Shown here: positions 30,563 through 40,369 of the stretch, one piece after another
Numbering within the stretch: position 1 is the first letter of the stretch
How the letters are laid out: every line of letters begins with the position of its first letter
The notes under the pieces: model-generated
The model's database searches: none
What the model saw: the letters and a program-made list of their open reading frames with translations, nothing else
Told to the model about the DNA's origin: nothing
Origin: Ligilactobacillus pabuli
GTDB lineage: Bacteria; Bacillota; Bacilli; Lactobacillales; Lactobacillaceae
Assembly (NCBI RefSeq): GCF_022836475.1
Contig: NZ_BQXH01000014.1
Location: 1 to 64,000, forward strand
Direction: 5' to 3'
Length of the DNA: 64,000 bases
Translations under genes and position numbers: made by a program

Positions 30563-30670
30563 TTTGTTCTAACATATCCCAAAATTATTTACAATTAAAA
30601 AGTATAGTGATTTTTAGCGCAAAAGTCAATGCTTAACGCTGTGGCTCTGCTATTTTTTCTAGTTAACCAA

Positions 30671-32002
30671 CTATCTCTTCTTGCTTCTGCGTTCAGCACG
30701 CATTTCGATCCGACGTTTAGCCATTTGATCTTTATGGATCGCCTTTTTAATCCGCTTCTTATACCCAGGCTTATGCTTAGTCTTTTCCTTTTTCGCCATT
30801 CCACGTAATGATGGGTCCATCGTATTATGCCGTTTCTTGCGTTTTACCCGACGTTTACGGTCATAGGAATCCACAATTTCACCATTCTTAATCGCTTTTG
30901 GCTGGAAAGCGATCCCCATTTCTTCTAGTTCAGCAACTTTTTGGTCATCATCTGGCCCATACAAGGTAATTGCTGTTCCAGACATGTTGTTTCGCCCAGT
31001 CCGGCCGACACGGTGTACGAAAAATTCTAAGTCAGTTGGCAAGTCATCATTGATCACATGTGAAACGCCTTCAATATCAATTCCACGTGCGGCTAAGTCA
31101 GTCGCAACTACGAATTGATAATCCAAGTTATGGATCTTTTTCATGACCCGTTTACGTTCACGGGGCTGTAAACCACCATGGATCTTAGCGACATCCAAGC
31201 CGCATTTCCGTAAATAGTCAGTTAATTCATCCACTCGTTCTTTAGTGTTGGCAAAAATCAAGACCAAGTATGGCTCACCCATCGTGATCAATTGATAAAT
31301 CAACTGATTACGGTCCCGACCCTTAGTTGAGATCAACCAGTTATCAATAGTAGGACTGATCACAGTCTGATTTTCAACCACTTCAATGACTGGATTACTC
31401 ATATACTTCCGCAAAAATGGTTCTAATTTTACTGGGATCGTCGCTGAAAAGACCATCATTTGCAAATCTTCTGGCAAAGCGGACGCAATTGCATCTGTTT
31501 CCTTCAAAAAGCCCATGTCCAAGGTCATATCTGCTTCATCAACGACAAAATACTTGGTCAAATGAATATCCAAGTCATGACTATTGATCAAATCTAAGAC
31601 CCGACCGGGAGTCCCAATCACAATTTGGGGCTGTTTCTTCTCTAGTCGTGTCATTTGACGTTTCTTATCGGTCCCGCCCACATAGTTGACCACTGTGATC
31701 TCTTCATCAGCTTCAGCTGCAATTTGTTTAGCAGCATCATAGATCTGGTAAGCTAATTCCCGACTTGGGGTGGTGATCACTGCTTGAACTTCATGTGCCT
31801 GAAGGTCTAGTTCATTAAAAATTGGCAACAAGAAGGCATGAGTTTTTCCGCTTCCTGTTTGTGCCTGACCAACAACACTCTTACCGTGCAAGATTGGCGG
31901 TAACAGACGTTGTTGCACCTCTGTGGGTGCAGTAAAGTTCAATTTTTCTAAAGCCCGGTTAATAAAGGGCTTAAAGTTGTAATCAGTAAATTTATTCGGC
32001 AT
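30671..32002 (-). CDS. DEAD-box RNA helicase (CshB-like)
   Basis: ATP-dependent RNA helicase of 443 residues. Motifs in order: Q motif (FNFTAPTEVQ type near residue 20), P-loop AQTGSGKT, PSRELA, TPGRVLD, DEAD in VVDEADMTLDMG, SAT in VFSATIP, and ARGIDI and HRVGRTGR in the second RecA domain. The C-terminal tail (about 375-443) is very basic, as in cold-shock helicases that act on ribosome assembly. It overlaps the end of nrnA by 11 bp, so the two are coupled. CshB is the best match, but CshA or another paralogue is possible. Confidence 0.93.
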   Translation of the reverse strand: MPNKFTDYNFKPFINRALEKLNFTAPTEVQQRLLPPILHGKSVVGQAQTGSGKTHAFLLPIFNELDLQAHEVQAVITTPSRELAYQIYDAAKQIAAEADEEITVVNYVGGTDKKRQMTRLEKKQPQIVIGTPGRVLDLINSHDLDIHLTKYFVVDEADMTLDMGFLKETDAIASALPEDLQMMVFSATIPVKLEPFLRKYMSNPVIEVVENQTVISPTIDNWLISTKGRDRNQLIYQLITMGEPYLVLIFANTKERVDELTDYLRKCGLDVAKIHGGLQPRERKRVMKKIHNLDYQFVVATDLAARGIDIEGVSHVINDDLPTDLEFFVHRVGRTGRNNMSGTAITLYGPDDDQKVAELEEMGIAFQPKAIKNGEIVDSYDRKRRVKRKKRHNTMDPSLRGMAKKEKTKHKPGYKKRIKKAIHKDQMAKRRIEMRAERRSKKR

Positions 32003-32957
32003 TTTCTTCTCCTATATCAGTGGCTGCCAGCTGATCTAACTTCTCGACAAAGGCCGGGATCCCCGCTTCGTCTTTCATCACAGCTCCACTAGCTAGCGGG
32101 TGACCGCCGCCGTGGTATTCTTTGGCGAGTTCATTGATGACCGCCTTTTTCGAACGAATGCGTAAGCGGAATGACCCATCTTTTTGTTGGACAAAAATTG
32201 TCCAGCATTTAACTGTTGAAACTTTTCCTAGTAAAGGTACGATTCCAGCGGTTCCGGCATCACCCAACTCAAACTTGTCCAGAGTTTCGCGGGTCAATAC
32301 AATATATGCTGCATTATGTTCAGTCAGCTGCATGTTTTCCCACACATAGGCTGACAAACGAGCAACAGCTGGTTCAATGTTATCTAACTTACGGTTAACA
32401 GCCGCGGCATCAAAACCAGTCGCGATCAAATCAGCCGCTACCCGTAAGGTATGTGGTGTCGTTGCATCATACATAAATCGACCGGTATCTCCCACGATCC
32501 CAGCATAGAGCATTCGTGCCGACGTCTGTGATAATTTCAACCGCCCATTTGAAGCATTCACCAAGTCTACAATGAGTTCTGAAGTACTGGACGCTTCTGG
32601 GATAACCCAAGTTAAATCACCAAAATTATCATCATTCGGATGGTGGTCAATTTTTATCATGAACTTGCCAGTCGTATAACGCTGGTCTTCCACCCGCGGA
32701 GTATTGGCAGTATCCACGACGATCACCAACGCTTCTTTAAATTCTTCATCAGCTACTTCCTGTTCTTCGGCGATCCAGGCCAAGCCCTTGGCGTGAGCTC
32801 CGACCTGATAAACCGTTTTTTCCGGATAGCTTTCCCGAATAATAGTGGCTAAACCACACTGTGAACCGATTGCATCAGGATCTGGTCGTTGGTGGCGGTG
32901 AATGATGATTGTTTGATATTTTTCAATTTGATCAACAATTTGTTCTTGTATCGTCAT
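31992..32957 (-). CDS. nrnA: DHH/DHHA1 phosphoesterase (NrnA-like oligoribonuclease/pAp phosphatase)
   Basis: This enzyme degrades short oligonucleotides and dephosphorylates pAp. The 321-residue protein has HRHQRPDPDAIGSQCGL, VVDTANTPR, the DHH motif in KIDHHPNDD and the DHHA1 signature GGGHPLASGA. ATG 32957 lies after AAGGAG; a longer frame is less likely. It is co-transcribed with an RNA helicase, which fits a role in RNA turnover. Confidence 0.92.
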   Translation of the reverse strand: MTIQEQIVDQIEKYQTIIIHRHQRPDPDAIGSQCGLATIIRESYPEKTVYQVGAHAKGLAWIAEEQEVADEEFKEALVIVVDTANTPRVEDQRYTTGKFMIKIDHHPNDDNFGDLTWVIPEASSTSELIVDLVNASNGRLKLSQTSARMLYAGIVGDTGRFMYDATTPHTLRVAADLIATGFDAAAVNRKLDNIEPAVARLSAYVWENMQLTEHNAAYIVLTRETLDKFELGDAGTAGIVPLLGKVSTVKCWTIFVQQKDGSFRLRIRSKKAVINELAKEYHGGGHPLASGAVMKDEAGIPAFVEKLDQLAATDIGEENAE

Positions 32958-33115
32958 AAAAAACTCCTTCATTTTTTCTATATTTTCGAATTTCTTCTAA
33001 CTTAGAGCCCTAATGACTGACTCTACTTTTAGCTAACACTTCACTATACATTTTTTAGCGTCTACTTTCAAAGTTTTCAGAGGTTTTTCTGAAAATTTTA
33101 ATTTCGCCTTCAAAC

Positions 33116-34222
33116 TTACCCTAAACGATCACTGTCATTGCCCCATAAAGGTAAGACTACATTTTCGTAATCTACGGGATCTAAGTTGGTCAATGTTAGT
33201 CCCATTAACCGAATATCATACTGTTCATCCGGCTGGATCTCTTCTAATAACTGTTGCCCGTAAAATTCATAAGTTTCAGCCTGATTAGGTAAATAGTCGG
33301 TTAAGGTCAGCCGTTTTGTCGTGGTCTCAAAGGCAGAATTTCTGACTTTAAGCACCAGGGTCTTCCCGTGTTTTTGCTGCTTGGTTAGGTCTTTGACCAA
33401 ACGTTGGGCACTACGATGTAAGAAGTCGCTGACATCTTCTGGCGCGGTCAACGGCTGATCAAAGGTCCGCTCGTTCCCAATCGATTTCCGGCTGCGTTGC
33501 CACTCAACTGGTCGCTCATCAATGCCGCGAACTCGCTGGTATAAAATGTAGCCCATTTTGCCAAAATGCGCAATTAACTCCGCCGACGAAAGTTGATAGA
33601 GGTCATAGCCCGTAAAGATTCCCAGCTCATGCATTTTGGGGACTGTTTTTTGCCCCACTCCACGAAACTTTTCAATCGCTAACGGAAACAAAAAATCGCT
33701 GACTTCTTCTGCCCGAACGACAGTCACCCCCACCGGTTTACTGAAATCAGAGGCCAACTTCGCTAAGAATTTATTATACGAGACCCCCGCTGAACAAGTT
33801 AAGTGTAATTTGGCATAGATTTCTTGTTGGATGCTGCGAGCGACTTGGATCGCAGAAACTAACTGCTTTTTATTGTTCGTCACGTCCAAATAGGCTTCAT
33901 CAAAAGCAATTGGTTCAATATAGTCAGTATATTCATGTAAAATTTCATGCATTTGCTGAGAAACCTGCCGATATTTCTGAAAATCTGGCGTTTTGAAATA
34001 GGCCTGGGGACATAATTTAAGTGCCTCCTGACTGCTCATTGCCGAATGAACTCCAAAAGAACGAGCAACATAATTAGCCGTAGCCACGACTCCATGTCCG
34101 CCCGTTTGCCGCGGATCACGTGCAATTACCAGTGGGCGACTAACCAGTTGCGGGTCGTCACGCATCTCGATCGACGCATAAAAAGCATCCATATCAATAT
34201 GAATTATTTTACGTTCCATCAT
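33116..34222 (-). CDS. dinB: DNA polymerase IV
   Basis: Y-family translesion polymerase. The 368-residue protein has IDMDAFYASIE (metal-binding Asp) and the catalytic AFDEAYLDV, then the thumb and little-finger domain. ATG 34222 (or the next codon, 34219) follows AGGGGGTGA; an upstream in-frame start would add 18 hydrophobic and cysteine-rich residues that are not part of the family. It lies downstream of zwf, after the zwf terminator. No LexA box was found at this gene. Confidence 0.94.
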   Translation of the reverse strand: MMERKIIHIDMDAFYASIEMRDDPQLVSRPLVIARDPRQTGGHGVVATANYVARSFGVHSAMSSQEALKLCPQAYFKTPDFQKYRQVSQQMHEILHEYTDYIEPIAFDEAYLDVTNNKKQLVSAIQVARSIQQEIYAKLHLTCSAGVSYNKFLAKLASDFSKPVGVTVVRAEEVSDFLFPLAIEKFRGVGQKTVPKMHELGIFTGYDLYQLSSAELIAHFGKMGYILYQRVRGIDERPVEWQRSRKSIGNERTFDQPLTAPEDVSDFLHRSAQRLVKDLTKQQKHGKTLVLKVRNSAFETTTKRLTLTDYLPNQAETYEFYGQQLLEEIQPDEQYDIRLMGLTLTNLDPVDYENVVLPLWGNDSDRLG

Positions 34223-34257
34223 CCAAGTCACCCCCTGCCCACATTTGCAAAAACAGT

Positions 34258-34297
34258 CTAAAAATAGCAGTAACAACTGCTTGTCACTGCTATTTTA
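34258..34297 (-). terminator. Terminator of zwf
   Basis: Arms AAAATAGCAGT and ACTGCTATTTTT form an 11-bp stem with a T tail on the minus strand. It lies between zwf and dinB. Confidence 0.8.
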
Positions 34298-34327
34298 GCA
34301 TGTTATTCACTTTAAGCCAGCTAACAG

Positions 34328-35803
34328 CTAGTCTTCATCTGGACTGAGGTACCAGTTATTACCATCTTCAGCCAATAGATCCTTGGAAGCTTGCGGCCCC
34401 ATTGACCCGCATTCATAATTAGGGAAGGCGTCTGCAGCCAATGTTTCATTGTCCCAAGCATTTCGCACTGAATCCACGAAACGCCATGAATAATAAACTT
34501 CATCCCAGTGTGAGAAGCTGGAAGAATCGCCCTTCAAGACATCATAGAGTAGTTTTTCATACCCGACTGGCATCTTAGATTGCGTCTTTGCACCATGTTC
34601 ATGGTGCAGCTTCATAGTTTCGATACTATATTCTTCATAATCAACTTTTTTACCGTTTAACCGCAGTTCCATTCCAGGATTTGGTTCAACTTTAAAGGAT
34701 AAGATATTCCGGTTCAACTGTCCATCGCCAAAAATGTTATATGGCGCATTTTTGAAAACAACATCGATCCGGGTTTCTTTTTTCGTCAAACGTTTCCCCG
34801 TCCGCAGATAAATTGGCACATTTGCCATGTTCATATTATCAACGAAGATCCGGCCAGCCACAAAAGTTTCCGTCGTAGATTCTGGGTCAACTTGATTTTC
34901 ATCACGATAAGCAACTTGCCCATTACCTGGACCATACTGACCGCGGACAAAGTTGTGCTTAACACCCGCTGCATCATACACCCGCAAGGCTTTTAAGGCA
35001 GAAATCTTTTCTTTACGAATATCTTCGTCAGTATACGTCATTGGTGCATTCATCGTTAACAAAGCGACAGTTTGTAAGATATGATTTTGGACCATATCCC
35101 GTAAAGCACCAGCATCCTCGTAGTAACCGGCCCGTTCTTCAACGCCTAAGGCCTCACTTAAAGTGATCTGGATATTATCGATATAGCGGTAATTCCATAA
35201 GGCATTAAAGAGGTTATTGCTAAATCGTAAGGCTGGAATACTTTGGATCATTTCTTTACCTAGATAGTGATCGATCCGATAGACGTCTTTTTCTGGGAAA
35301 TACTGGTTGATTTCTTCATTTAATTCACAGGCACTCTGCAAGTCATGACCAAAAGGTTTTTCGATCACAACGCGGTTATAACCGTTGTCTGTGACCAAGC
35401 CCTGCGTCTTGACATGCTGACAAATGATTGAGAAAAATTGCGGTGACATTGCCAAATAAAAGACCCGGTTACCTTCTAAGGTATATTTTTGATCGAGTTC
35501 ATCTGCGAGTTTGCGCAATGTTTCGTAATGTTGAGTGTCATTGACATTATGTGATTGATAATAGAAATGGCTGGAAAATTCATTGGCTTGCTTAGCCGTA
35601 ACTTCCATTCCAGAAATGGAGTTCCGCACGATTTCTTGGTAACGTTCATTGTTCCATGGTCGCCGAGCTGTACCAATTACGGCAAAGTGGTCCTTGAGAA
35701 AACCCTGCTTATATAAGTTGAACAAAGATGGATACAATTTACGTTGTGCCAAGTCTCCGGTCCCACCGAAGATAATAAACAACGCCTTTTGTTCGTTTGT
35801 CAT
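34328..35803 (-). CDS. zwf: Glucose-6-phosphate dehydrogenase
   Basis: This enzyme oxidises glucose-6-phosphate to 6-phosphogluconolactone with NADP and opens the oxidative pentose phosphate or phosphoketolase route. The 491-residue protein has the dinucleotide motif IFGGTGDLAQRKLYPSL, the substrate site RIDHYLGKEM, and the usual C-terminal domain. ATG 35803 is preferred over GTG 35815. It is preceded by an extended -10 promoter and an inverted repeat. Confidence 0.96.
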   Translation of the reverse strand: MTNEQKALFIIFGGTGDLAQRKLYPSLFNLYKQGFLKDHFAVIGTARRPWNNERYQEIVRNSISGMEVTAKQANEFSSHFYYQSHNVNDTQHYETLRKLADELDQKYTLEGNRVFYLAMSPQFFSIICQHVKTQGLVTDNGYNRVVIEKPFGHDLQSACELNEEINQYFPEKDVYRIDHYLGKEMIQSIPALRFSNNLFNALWNYRYIDNIQITLSEALGVEERAGYYEDAGALRDMVQNHILQTVALLTMNAPMTYTDEDIRKEKISALKALRVYDAAGVKHNFVRGQYGPGNGQVAYRDENQVDPESTTETFVAGRIFVDNMNMANVPIYLRTGKRLTKKETRIDVVFKNAPYNIFGDGQLNRNILSFKVEPNPGMELRLNGKKVDYEEYSIETMKLHHEHGAKTQSKMPVGYEKLLYDVLKGDSSSFSHWDEVYYSWRFVDSVRNAWDNETLAADAFPNYECGSMGPQASKDLLAEDGNNWYLSPDED

Positions 35804-35840
35804 TTTTTTGCGCACCGCTTTCTTTATTTTTTACTTATCC

Positions 35841-35849
35841 ATTATAGCA
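35841..35849 (-). promoter_or_regulatory. Extended -10 promoter of zwf
   Basis: TGC followed by TATAAT lies on the minus strand 38 bp before the zwf ATG. The -35 region (TAGTCG) is poor, which is common for extended -10 promoters and may point to activation. Confidence 0.65.
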
Positions 35850-35865
35850 TTCTTTATTTTGTTCC

Positions 35866-35901
35866 GACTAGTCAGAAGTTTAGTCAAAAGCTGACTAAAC
35901 T
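35866..35901. promoter_or_regulatory. Inverted repeat upstream of the zwf promoter
   Basis: AGTTTAGTCA (35877-35886) and TGACTAAACT (35892-35901) are a perfect 10-bp inverted repeat with a 5-nt spacer. The palindrome GACTAGTC (35866-35873) overlaps the -35 region. The larger repeat lies just upstream of -35, the place where an activator binds. The rest of the 301-bp gap to fabI is AT-rich and has no gene. Confidence 0.5.
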
Positions 35902-36052
35902 AGGTTTTAAAAAATGCAATCGCTACCTTTATTATAACAAAGGGCTCTAGAGAACTCTGCCACTTTATTAAATTTTTTTATTTTTATCTTTGCTTTCTGA
36001 CTAATTTAGCAAAAATTTGGCACAAAATCACAAAAAAACGCGACTATAATAG

Positions 36053-36092
36053 AAAAAGCCATGATTTAGTCTGATCAACTAAACCACAGCTC
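36053..36092 (-). terminator. Terminator of the fab operon (after fabI)
   Basis: Minus-strand arms AGCTGTGGTTTAGT and ACTAAATCATGGCT pair with one internal mismatch, followed by TTTTTC. It starts 13 bp after the fabI stop. Confidence 0.8.
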
Positions 36093-36104
36093 TAATTAAA
36101 ATGT

Positions 36105-36863
36105 TTAAATCAAATGAACACCTTTATCAACGTAAATCGTGTCACCAACGACACCAGTTGCCAGGTCACTCATTAAGAAGGCACAAGCCCCACCAATTTC
36201 TTTAGTTGTGACTGAGTTACCATCGACTGTCCGACTTTGTGATTCAGCTAAGAGGCTGGAGTGATCCTTCACACCAGTAACCGCTAAAGTCTTAACCGCA
36301 CCAGCAGAGATGGCGTTAACACGAACACCATATTGACCCATATCACGAGCCAAGTAGCGCACGTTAGCTTCCAACGCAGCCTTAGCAACACCCATCACAT
36401 TATAATTAGGGATTGCTCTTTCAGAACCAAAGTATGTCAATGTCACAATACTTGCTGGGTCATTTAAAATTTCTTGGCCATAGCGTGCAACAGCTAATAA
36501 GGAGTATGAAGAGATATTTTGTGCCATCGCATATCCATCACGACTAGTATTTTGAATATCTCCATCAAGTTCTGCTTTATTCGCAAATGCGATGGCATGA
36601 ACGATACCGTCCAATTTGCCAAAACGTTCCTTAATTTCGCCAAAAGCTTTTTCCATACTTTCGTCTGTGGCAACGTCACATTCGATCAGATTATCTTCGT
36701 TGTCGACCAACTTCATGACACTCTTTTTCATGCGTTCATTTTGATAAGTATAAATCACAGTTGCACCTTGTTCTTCCAAAGCTGAAGCACAGCCCCACGC
36801 GATCGAGCGCTTGTTAGCCACACCCATTACCAAAATTTTCTTGCCTTCTAATAAGTTTCCCAT
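36105..36863 (-). CDS. fabI: Enoyl-ACP reductase I
   Basis: This NAD(P)H-dependent reductase does the last step of each fatty-acid elongation round. The 252-residue SDR protein has LVMGVANKRSIAWG at the N terminus and the catalytic Tyr-x6-Lys in YNVMGVAK. It is the FabI type rather than FabK. It is the last gene of the fab operon, after accA, as in Lactobacillus plantarum. ATG start. Confidence 0.96.
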   Translation of the reverse strand: MGNLLEGKKILVMGVANKRSIAWGCASALEEQGATVIYTYQNERMKKSVMKLVDNEDNLIECDVATDESMEKAFGEIKERFGKLDGIVHAIAFANKAELDGDIQNTSRDGYAMAQNISSYSLLAVARYGQEILNDPASIVTLTYFGSERAIPNYNVMGVAKAALEANVRYLARDMGQYGVRVNAISAGAVKTLAVTGVKDHSSLLAESQSRTVDGNSVTTKEIGGACAFLMSDLATGVVGDTIYVDKGVHLI

Positions 36864-36915
36864 TATAAATTCGCTCCCTTGATATTTACATTAATTTTAT
36901 TTAGTTAATTAACCC

Positions 36916-37698
36916 TTAAAATTTTCTAAAACGTGCATGTCTTTGTGCCAATAACTCTTCTGCCGGCAACTGTGTCAGTTTCTCGAGTTCTGGTTGAATG
37001 ACCTGTGCGAGATTACGGCAAAAACGCTTGTGCGCACTAGGCTCCGGAATAATACCCTCAATGACATTAGCTTTTAATAATGCCTCTGGAGTTAATTGCA
37101 TTACTTCGGCCGCTTCGGCTGCTTTACTAGCATCTTTCCACAAAATCGACGCAAATCCTTCTGGTGATAGGACAGAATACATACTGTTTTCTGTCATCCA
37201 AACTTGATCACCACAAGCTAACGCCAAGGCTCCACCGCTACCGCCCTCACCATAAATGATGGTCAATATTGGGACACGTACACCTGCAATTTCCAACAGA
37301 TTCCGCGCGATTGCTTCACCCTGTCCCTGCTCTTCGGCACTAGCTGCTGGATAAGCTCCGGCAGTATTAACGAAGGCTAAGACTGGCCGGTTAAACTTTT
37401 CCGCTTGTTTGATCAAGCGCAAAGACTTCCGATAAGCGGCTGGTGCTGGACTACCAAAATGTTTGGCGATCCGGTCTTTAGCAGACAACCCCTTATCGAT
37501 CACTAAAACTGTGACTGCCTGTCCCGCAAAATGGGCTAAACCGCCAATAATTGACGGGTCGTCATCATTTAAACGATCACCGTGCATTTCCATAAAATCA
37601 GGAAATAGTTCGCTGATCAATTCAGTTCCAGTAATTTTTTGACTATCTCTGGCGGCAGCGACGATTTCGCCGGCCGTCCGCTGTTTTTTTCCAAACAA
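36916..37698 (-). CDS. accA: Acetyl-CoA carboxylase carboxyltransferase subunit alpha
   Basis: Half of the carboxyltransferase that makes malonyl-CoA. The protein has the oxyanion-hole glycines in YGEGGSGGALALA and the SPEGFASILWKD motif. The start is unclear. TTG 37698 (260 residues) lies 3 nt after the accD stop and would rely on translational coupling, because no good ribosome binding site precedes it. An ATG at 37749 also lacks one and would overlap accD by 49 bp. The N terminus is shorter than in Bacillus, as usual for lactobacilli. Confidence 0.92.
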   Translation of the reverse strand: MFGKKQRTAGEIVAAARDSQKITGTELISELFPDFMEMHGDRLNDDDPSIIGGLAHFAGQAVTVLVIDKGLSAKDRIAKHFGSPAPAAYRKSLRLIKQAEKFNRPVLAFVNTAGAYPAASAEEQGQGEAIARNLLEIAGVRVPILTIIYGEGGSGGALALACGDQVWMTENSMYSVLSPEGFASILWKDASKAAEAAEVMQLTPEALLKANVIEGIIPEPSAHKRFCRNLAQVIQPELEKLTQLPAEELLAQRHARFRKF

Positions 37699-37700
37699 AC

Positions 37701-38561
37701 TTACGATGACAATTCGCCCGCCTTTCCTTGGTTCATTTCTAACAACCATTCGATCGTCGCTTTTTCATCAGGTCGTTTCACAATTGCATCAATAAATCCA
37801 TGTTGCAAAATATTATCTGCATCCTGCAAATTTTCTGGAATTTTTTGATGCATCGTTTGTTCAATCACACGTTTGCCAGCAAAGCCGATCAAAGCATGCG
37901 GTTCGGATAAAATAATATCACCCTGCATCGCAAAACTAGCAGTAACTCCACCAGTTGTTGGGTCAGTGATCACCGATAAGTAAAATAAACCGGCCTGAGA
38001 ATGAGCTTTGACGGCCGAAGAGACCTTGGACATTTGCATTAAGGAAAAAATTCCTTCTTGCATCCGCGCTCCGCCAGAGGCAGTAAATAACACCACCGCT
38101 TGCTGGTGCTCAGTCGCATATTCAAATAACCGGGTCACTTTTTCACCAGTCACTGTCCCCATTGAACCCATAATGAAATTTGGATCCATGATCCCCAAAC
38201 AAAATTCCTGCGAACCAATTTTAGCAACTCCGGTCAAAATGGAATCATTCAAATCGGTCTTGCGTTTCGCCGCAGCAATCTTTTTACCATAATCTGGAAA
38301 GTCTAAGGGATCAGCTGTTTCGATGTCCTGATCCATCTCAGTAAAACTATCAGTCAGCCATTCAACTCGGTCCCGACTAGCGATTCGAAAACCATAATCG
38401 CAATTGGGGCAGGTGAAATAGCGGCCCAGGTCTTTATGATAAACAGACTGCTGGCATTTAGGACAAGCCAGCCACACACCGCTGGGTAAATTTTGCTGGG
38501 CTTGCTTATTTGCTTTAATATGTTTTTGTCCCAGCGTTTTTAACTCATCAAACAGCTGCAT
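37701..38561 (-). CDS. accD: Acetyl-CoA carboxylase carboxyltransferase subunit beta
   Basis: Partner of AccA. The 286-residue protein starts [16 protein letters not shown] after AGAAGGG and has the N-terminal zinc ribbon CPKC (near 37) and CPNC (near 56), then the crotonase-like domain with SGGARMQEGIFSLMQM and the GFAGKRVIEQT motif. It overlaps the end of accC by 14 bp. Confidence 0.95.
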   Translation of the reverse strand: MQLFDELKTLGQKHIKANKQAQQNLPSGVWLACPKCQQSVYHKDLGRYFTCPNCDYGFRIASRDRVEWLTDSFTEMDQDIETADPLDFPDYGKKIAAAKRKTDLNDSILTGVAKIGSQEFCLGIMDPNFIMGSMGTVTGEKVTRLFEYATEHQQAVVLFTASGGARMQEGIFSLMQMSKVSSAVKAHSQAGLFYLSVITDPTTGGVTASFAMQGDIILSEPHALIGFAGKRVIEQTMHQKIPENLQDADNILQHGFIDAIVKRPDEKATIEWLLEMNQGKAGELSS

Positions 38562-39927
38562 TATTTTCCCTTCTCTTCCATTCTGGTAAGAAGACTCGTT
38601 CAACGTAATCGGTGGTCATTGTCCCTTGCTTAAATTCTGGGTCTTCTAAAAGTGCCAGATAAAATTTTTGGTTCGTCGTAATTCCTGAAATCACCATTTC
38701 ATTTAACAGACGCTTAACTTTTTCAATTGCTTCAAGCCGATCATGGCCCTGACCGATCAATTTGGCGATCATTGAATCATAGTACGGTGAAATACTACAT
38801 CCAGCGTATAAAGCCGTGTCCATCCGCATCCCCAGATTACCGACTGGAACATACAGATATTTAACCTCACCGGTCGACGGAAAGAAATCCTTGCTAGGAT
38901 CTTCCGCATTGATCCGGCATTCGATCGCGGCACCATTCAAATGGATCTGCGACTGGTTGAAAGGCAACGGTTCACCCGCTGCAACTTTAACTTGTGCCTT
39001 GACTAAGTCAATACTTGTCACCATTTCTGTGACAGTATGTTCCACCTGAATTCTGGTGTTCATTTCCATGAAGTAAAAGTTGTGTTGCTGGTCCATTAAA
39101 AATTCAATCGTTCCAGTATTCAAATACTCAATCGAATTAGCGGCCCGTAATGCGATCTCACCCAGCTCTTGTCGTTGTTGGGCAGTAATTAACGAGCACG
39201 GACTTTCTTCGATCATCTTTTGCTTACCGCGTTGAACGGAACAGTCCCGTTCTGGGAAGTAAACCGAATTTCCTTGCTGGTCGCGGAAAATCTGCACTTC
39301 AATGTGCTTAACATTTTCCATGATTTTTTCGAGGTACATCCGGCCATCGCCAAAAGCACTCTGGGCTTCATGACTAGCTTCTTCAAATGCCGCCGCCAAG
39401 CTTTGCTCATCTTCAACGCGCCGAATCCCTTTTCCACCGCCGCCAGCTGCTGCCTTTAGTAAAACAGGAAAGCCGACCTTTTGTGCAACTTGCTTGGCTT
39501 CGTCTGCATCCTTTAAGAAACCTTCACTCCCTGGGATCACTGGCACGCCGCTATTTTGCATTTGCACTCTAGCATTGGCCTTGTTTCCCATTAAATCAAT
39601 GGTTTCTGACCGTGGCCCAATAAAAGTGATCCCACAATCTTCACACATTTCCACGAAACGACTGTTTTCCGACAAAAAGCCAAAACCTGGGTGGATTGCT
39701 TGCGCCCCTGTCCCCACGGCAGCTGCCAGAATATTTTTCATATTTAAATAAGAATCTTGCGGTCGTGCTGTTCCCACGCAAACCGCTTCGTCTGCCAATT
39801 GCACATGCAGACTCTCGCGATCAGCCGTGGAATAAATAGCCACTGATTTAATTCCGAGTTCTTTTAAAGAACGAATAATTCGGACCGCAATTTCACCACG
39901 ATTTGCTACTAAGACTTTCGAGAACAT
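38548..39927 (-). CDS. accC: Biotin carboxylase subunit of acetyl-CoA carboxylase
   Basis: This enzyme carboxylates the biotin on AccB using ATP and bicarbonate. The 459-residue protein has the ATP-grasp glycine loop [28 protein letters not shown] and the [10 protein letters not shown] active-site motif. It starts 8 bp after the fabZ stop and overlaps accD. The length is normal. Confidence 0.97.
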   Translation of the reverse strand: MFSKVLVANRGEIAVRIIRSLKELGIKSVAIYSTADRESLHVQLADEAVCVGTARPQDSYLNMKNILAAAVGTGAQAIHPGFGFLSENSRFVEMCEDCGITFIGPRSETIDLMGNKANARVQMQNSGVPVIPGSEGFLKDADEAKQVAQKVGFPVLLKAAAGGGGKGIRRVEDEQSLAAAFEEASHEAQSAFGDGRMYLEKIMENVKHIEVQIFRDQQGNSVYFPERDCSVQRGKQKMIEESPCSLITAQQRQELGEIALRAANSIEYLNTGTIEFLMDQQHNFYFMEMNTRIQVEHTVTEMVTSIDLVKAQVKVAAGEPLPFNQSQIHLNGAAIECRINAEDPSKDFFPSTGEVKYLYVPVGNLGMRMDTALYAGCSISPYYDSMIAKLIGQGHDRLEAIEKVKRLLNEMVISGITTNQKFYLALLEDPEFKQGTMTTDYVERVFLPEWKRRENNAAV

Positions 39928-39935
39928 TCTAATCG

Positions 39936-40367
39936 CTAATCCCCAATCATAAATGTGATTTCAGCCGTGCAGGCCTTCTTACCATCAACTGTTGCAACGG
40001 CCTTTCCTAAACCTACGCTGCCCCGAATTTTTTCGAGCACAACTTCAATGATCATTTGGTCACCAGGCCGCACAACTTTTCTGAATTTAGCGGATTTAAT
40101 TCCGCCAAAGTAGGCAGTTTTACCTTTAAATTCATCTAAACTTAACAAGGCAACTGCACCTGTTTGAGCCATTGCTTCTACGATCAAAACCCCTGGCATG
40201 ACAGGATTTCCCGGAAAATGTCCCTGGAAAACTTCTTCGTGCGCAGTCACATTTCGCAAGGAAACTGCCCGTTTACCTGGTTCTAATTCTTCGATGCGGT
40301 CGATCAACAACATCGGATAACGGTGCGGGATAATTTCTTGAATCTGGGTCGAATCTAAAACAGTCAT
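39936..40367 (-). CDS. fabZ: 3-hydroxyacyl-ACP dehydratase, second copy
   Basis: Hotdog-fold dehydratase. The 143-residue protein has the catalytic His in [22 protein letters not shown] and the Glu of VEAMAQ. It is one of two paralogues in this operon; the other is the first gene at 45944. In Enterococcus and L. plantarum one of the two also isomerises trans-2 to cis-3 decenoyl-ACP (FabN-like activity) to make unsaturated fatty acids; sequence alone does not show which here. It starts 2 bp after accB. Confidence 0.94.
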   Translation of the reverse strand: MTVLDSTQIQEIIPHRYPMLLIDRIEELEPGKRAVSLRNVTAHEEVFQGHFPGNPVMPGVLIVEAMAQTGAVALLSLDEFKGKTAYFGGIKSAKFRKVVRPGDQMIIEVVLEKIRGSVGLGKAVATVDGKKACTAEITFMIGD

Positions 40368-40369
40368 CT

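Noticed and set aside
32122-32349. Plus-strand frame within nrnA
   Set aside because: It overlaps conserved DHHA1 coding sequence and has no ribosome binding site; a shadow of the real gene.
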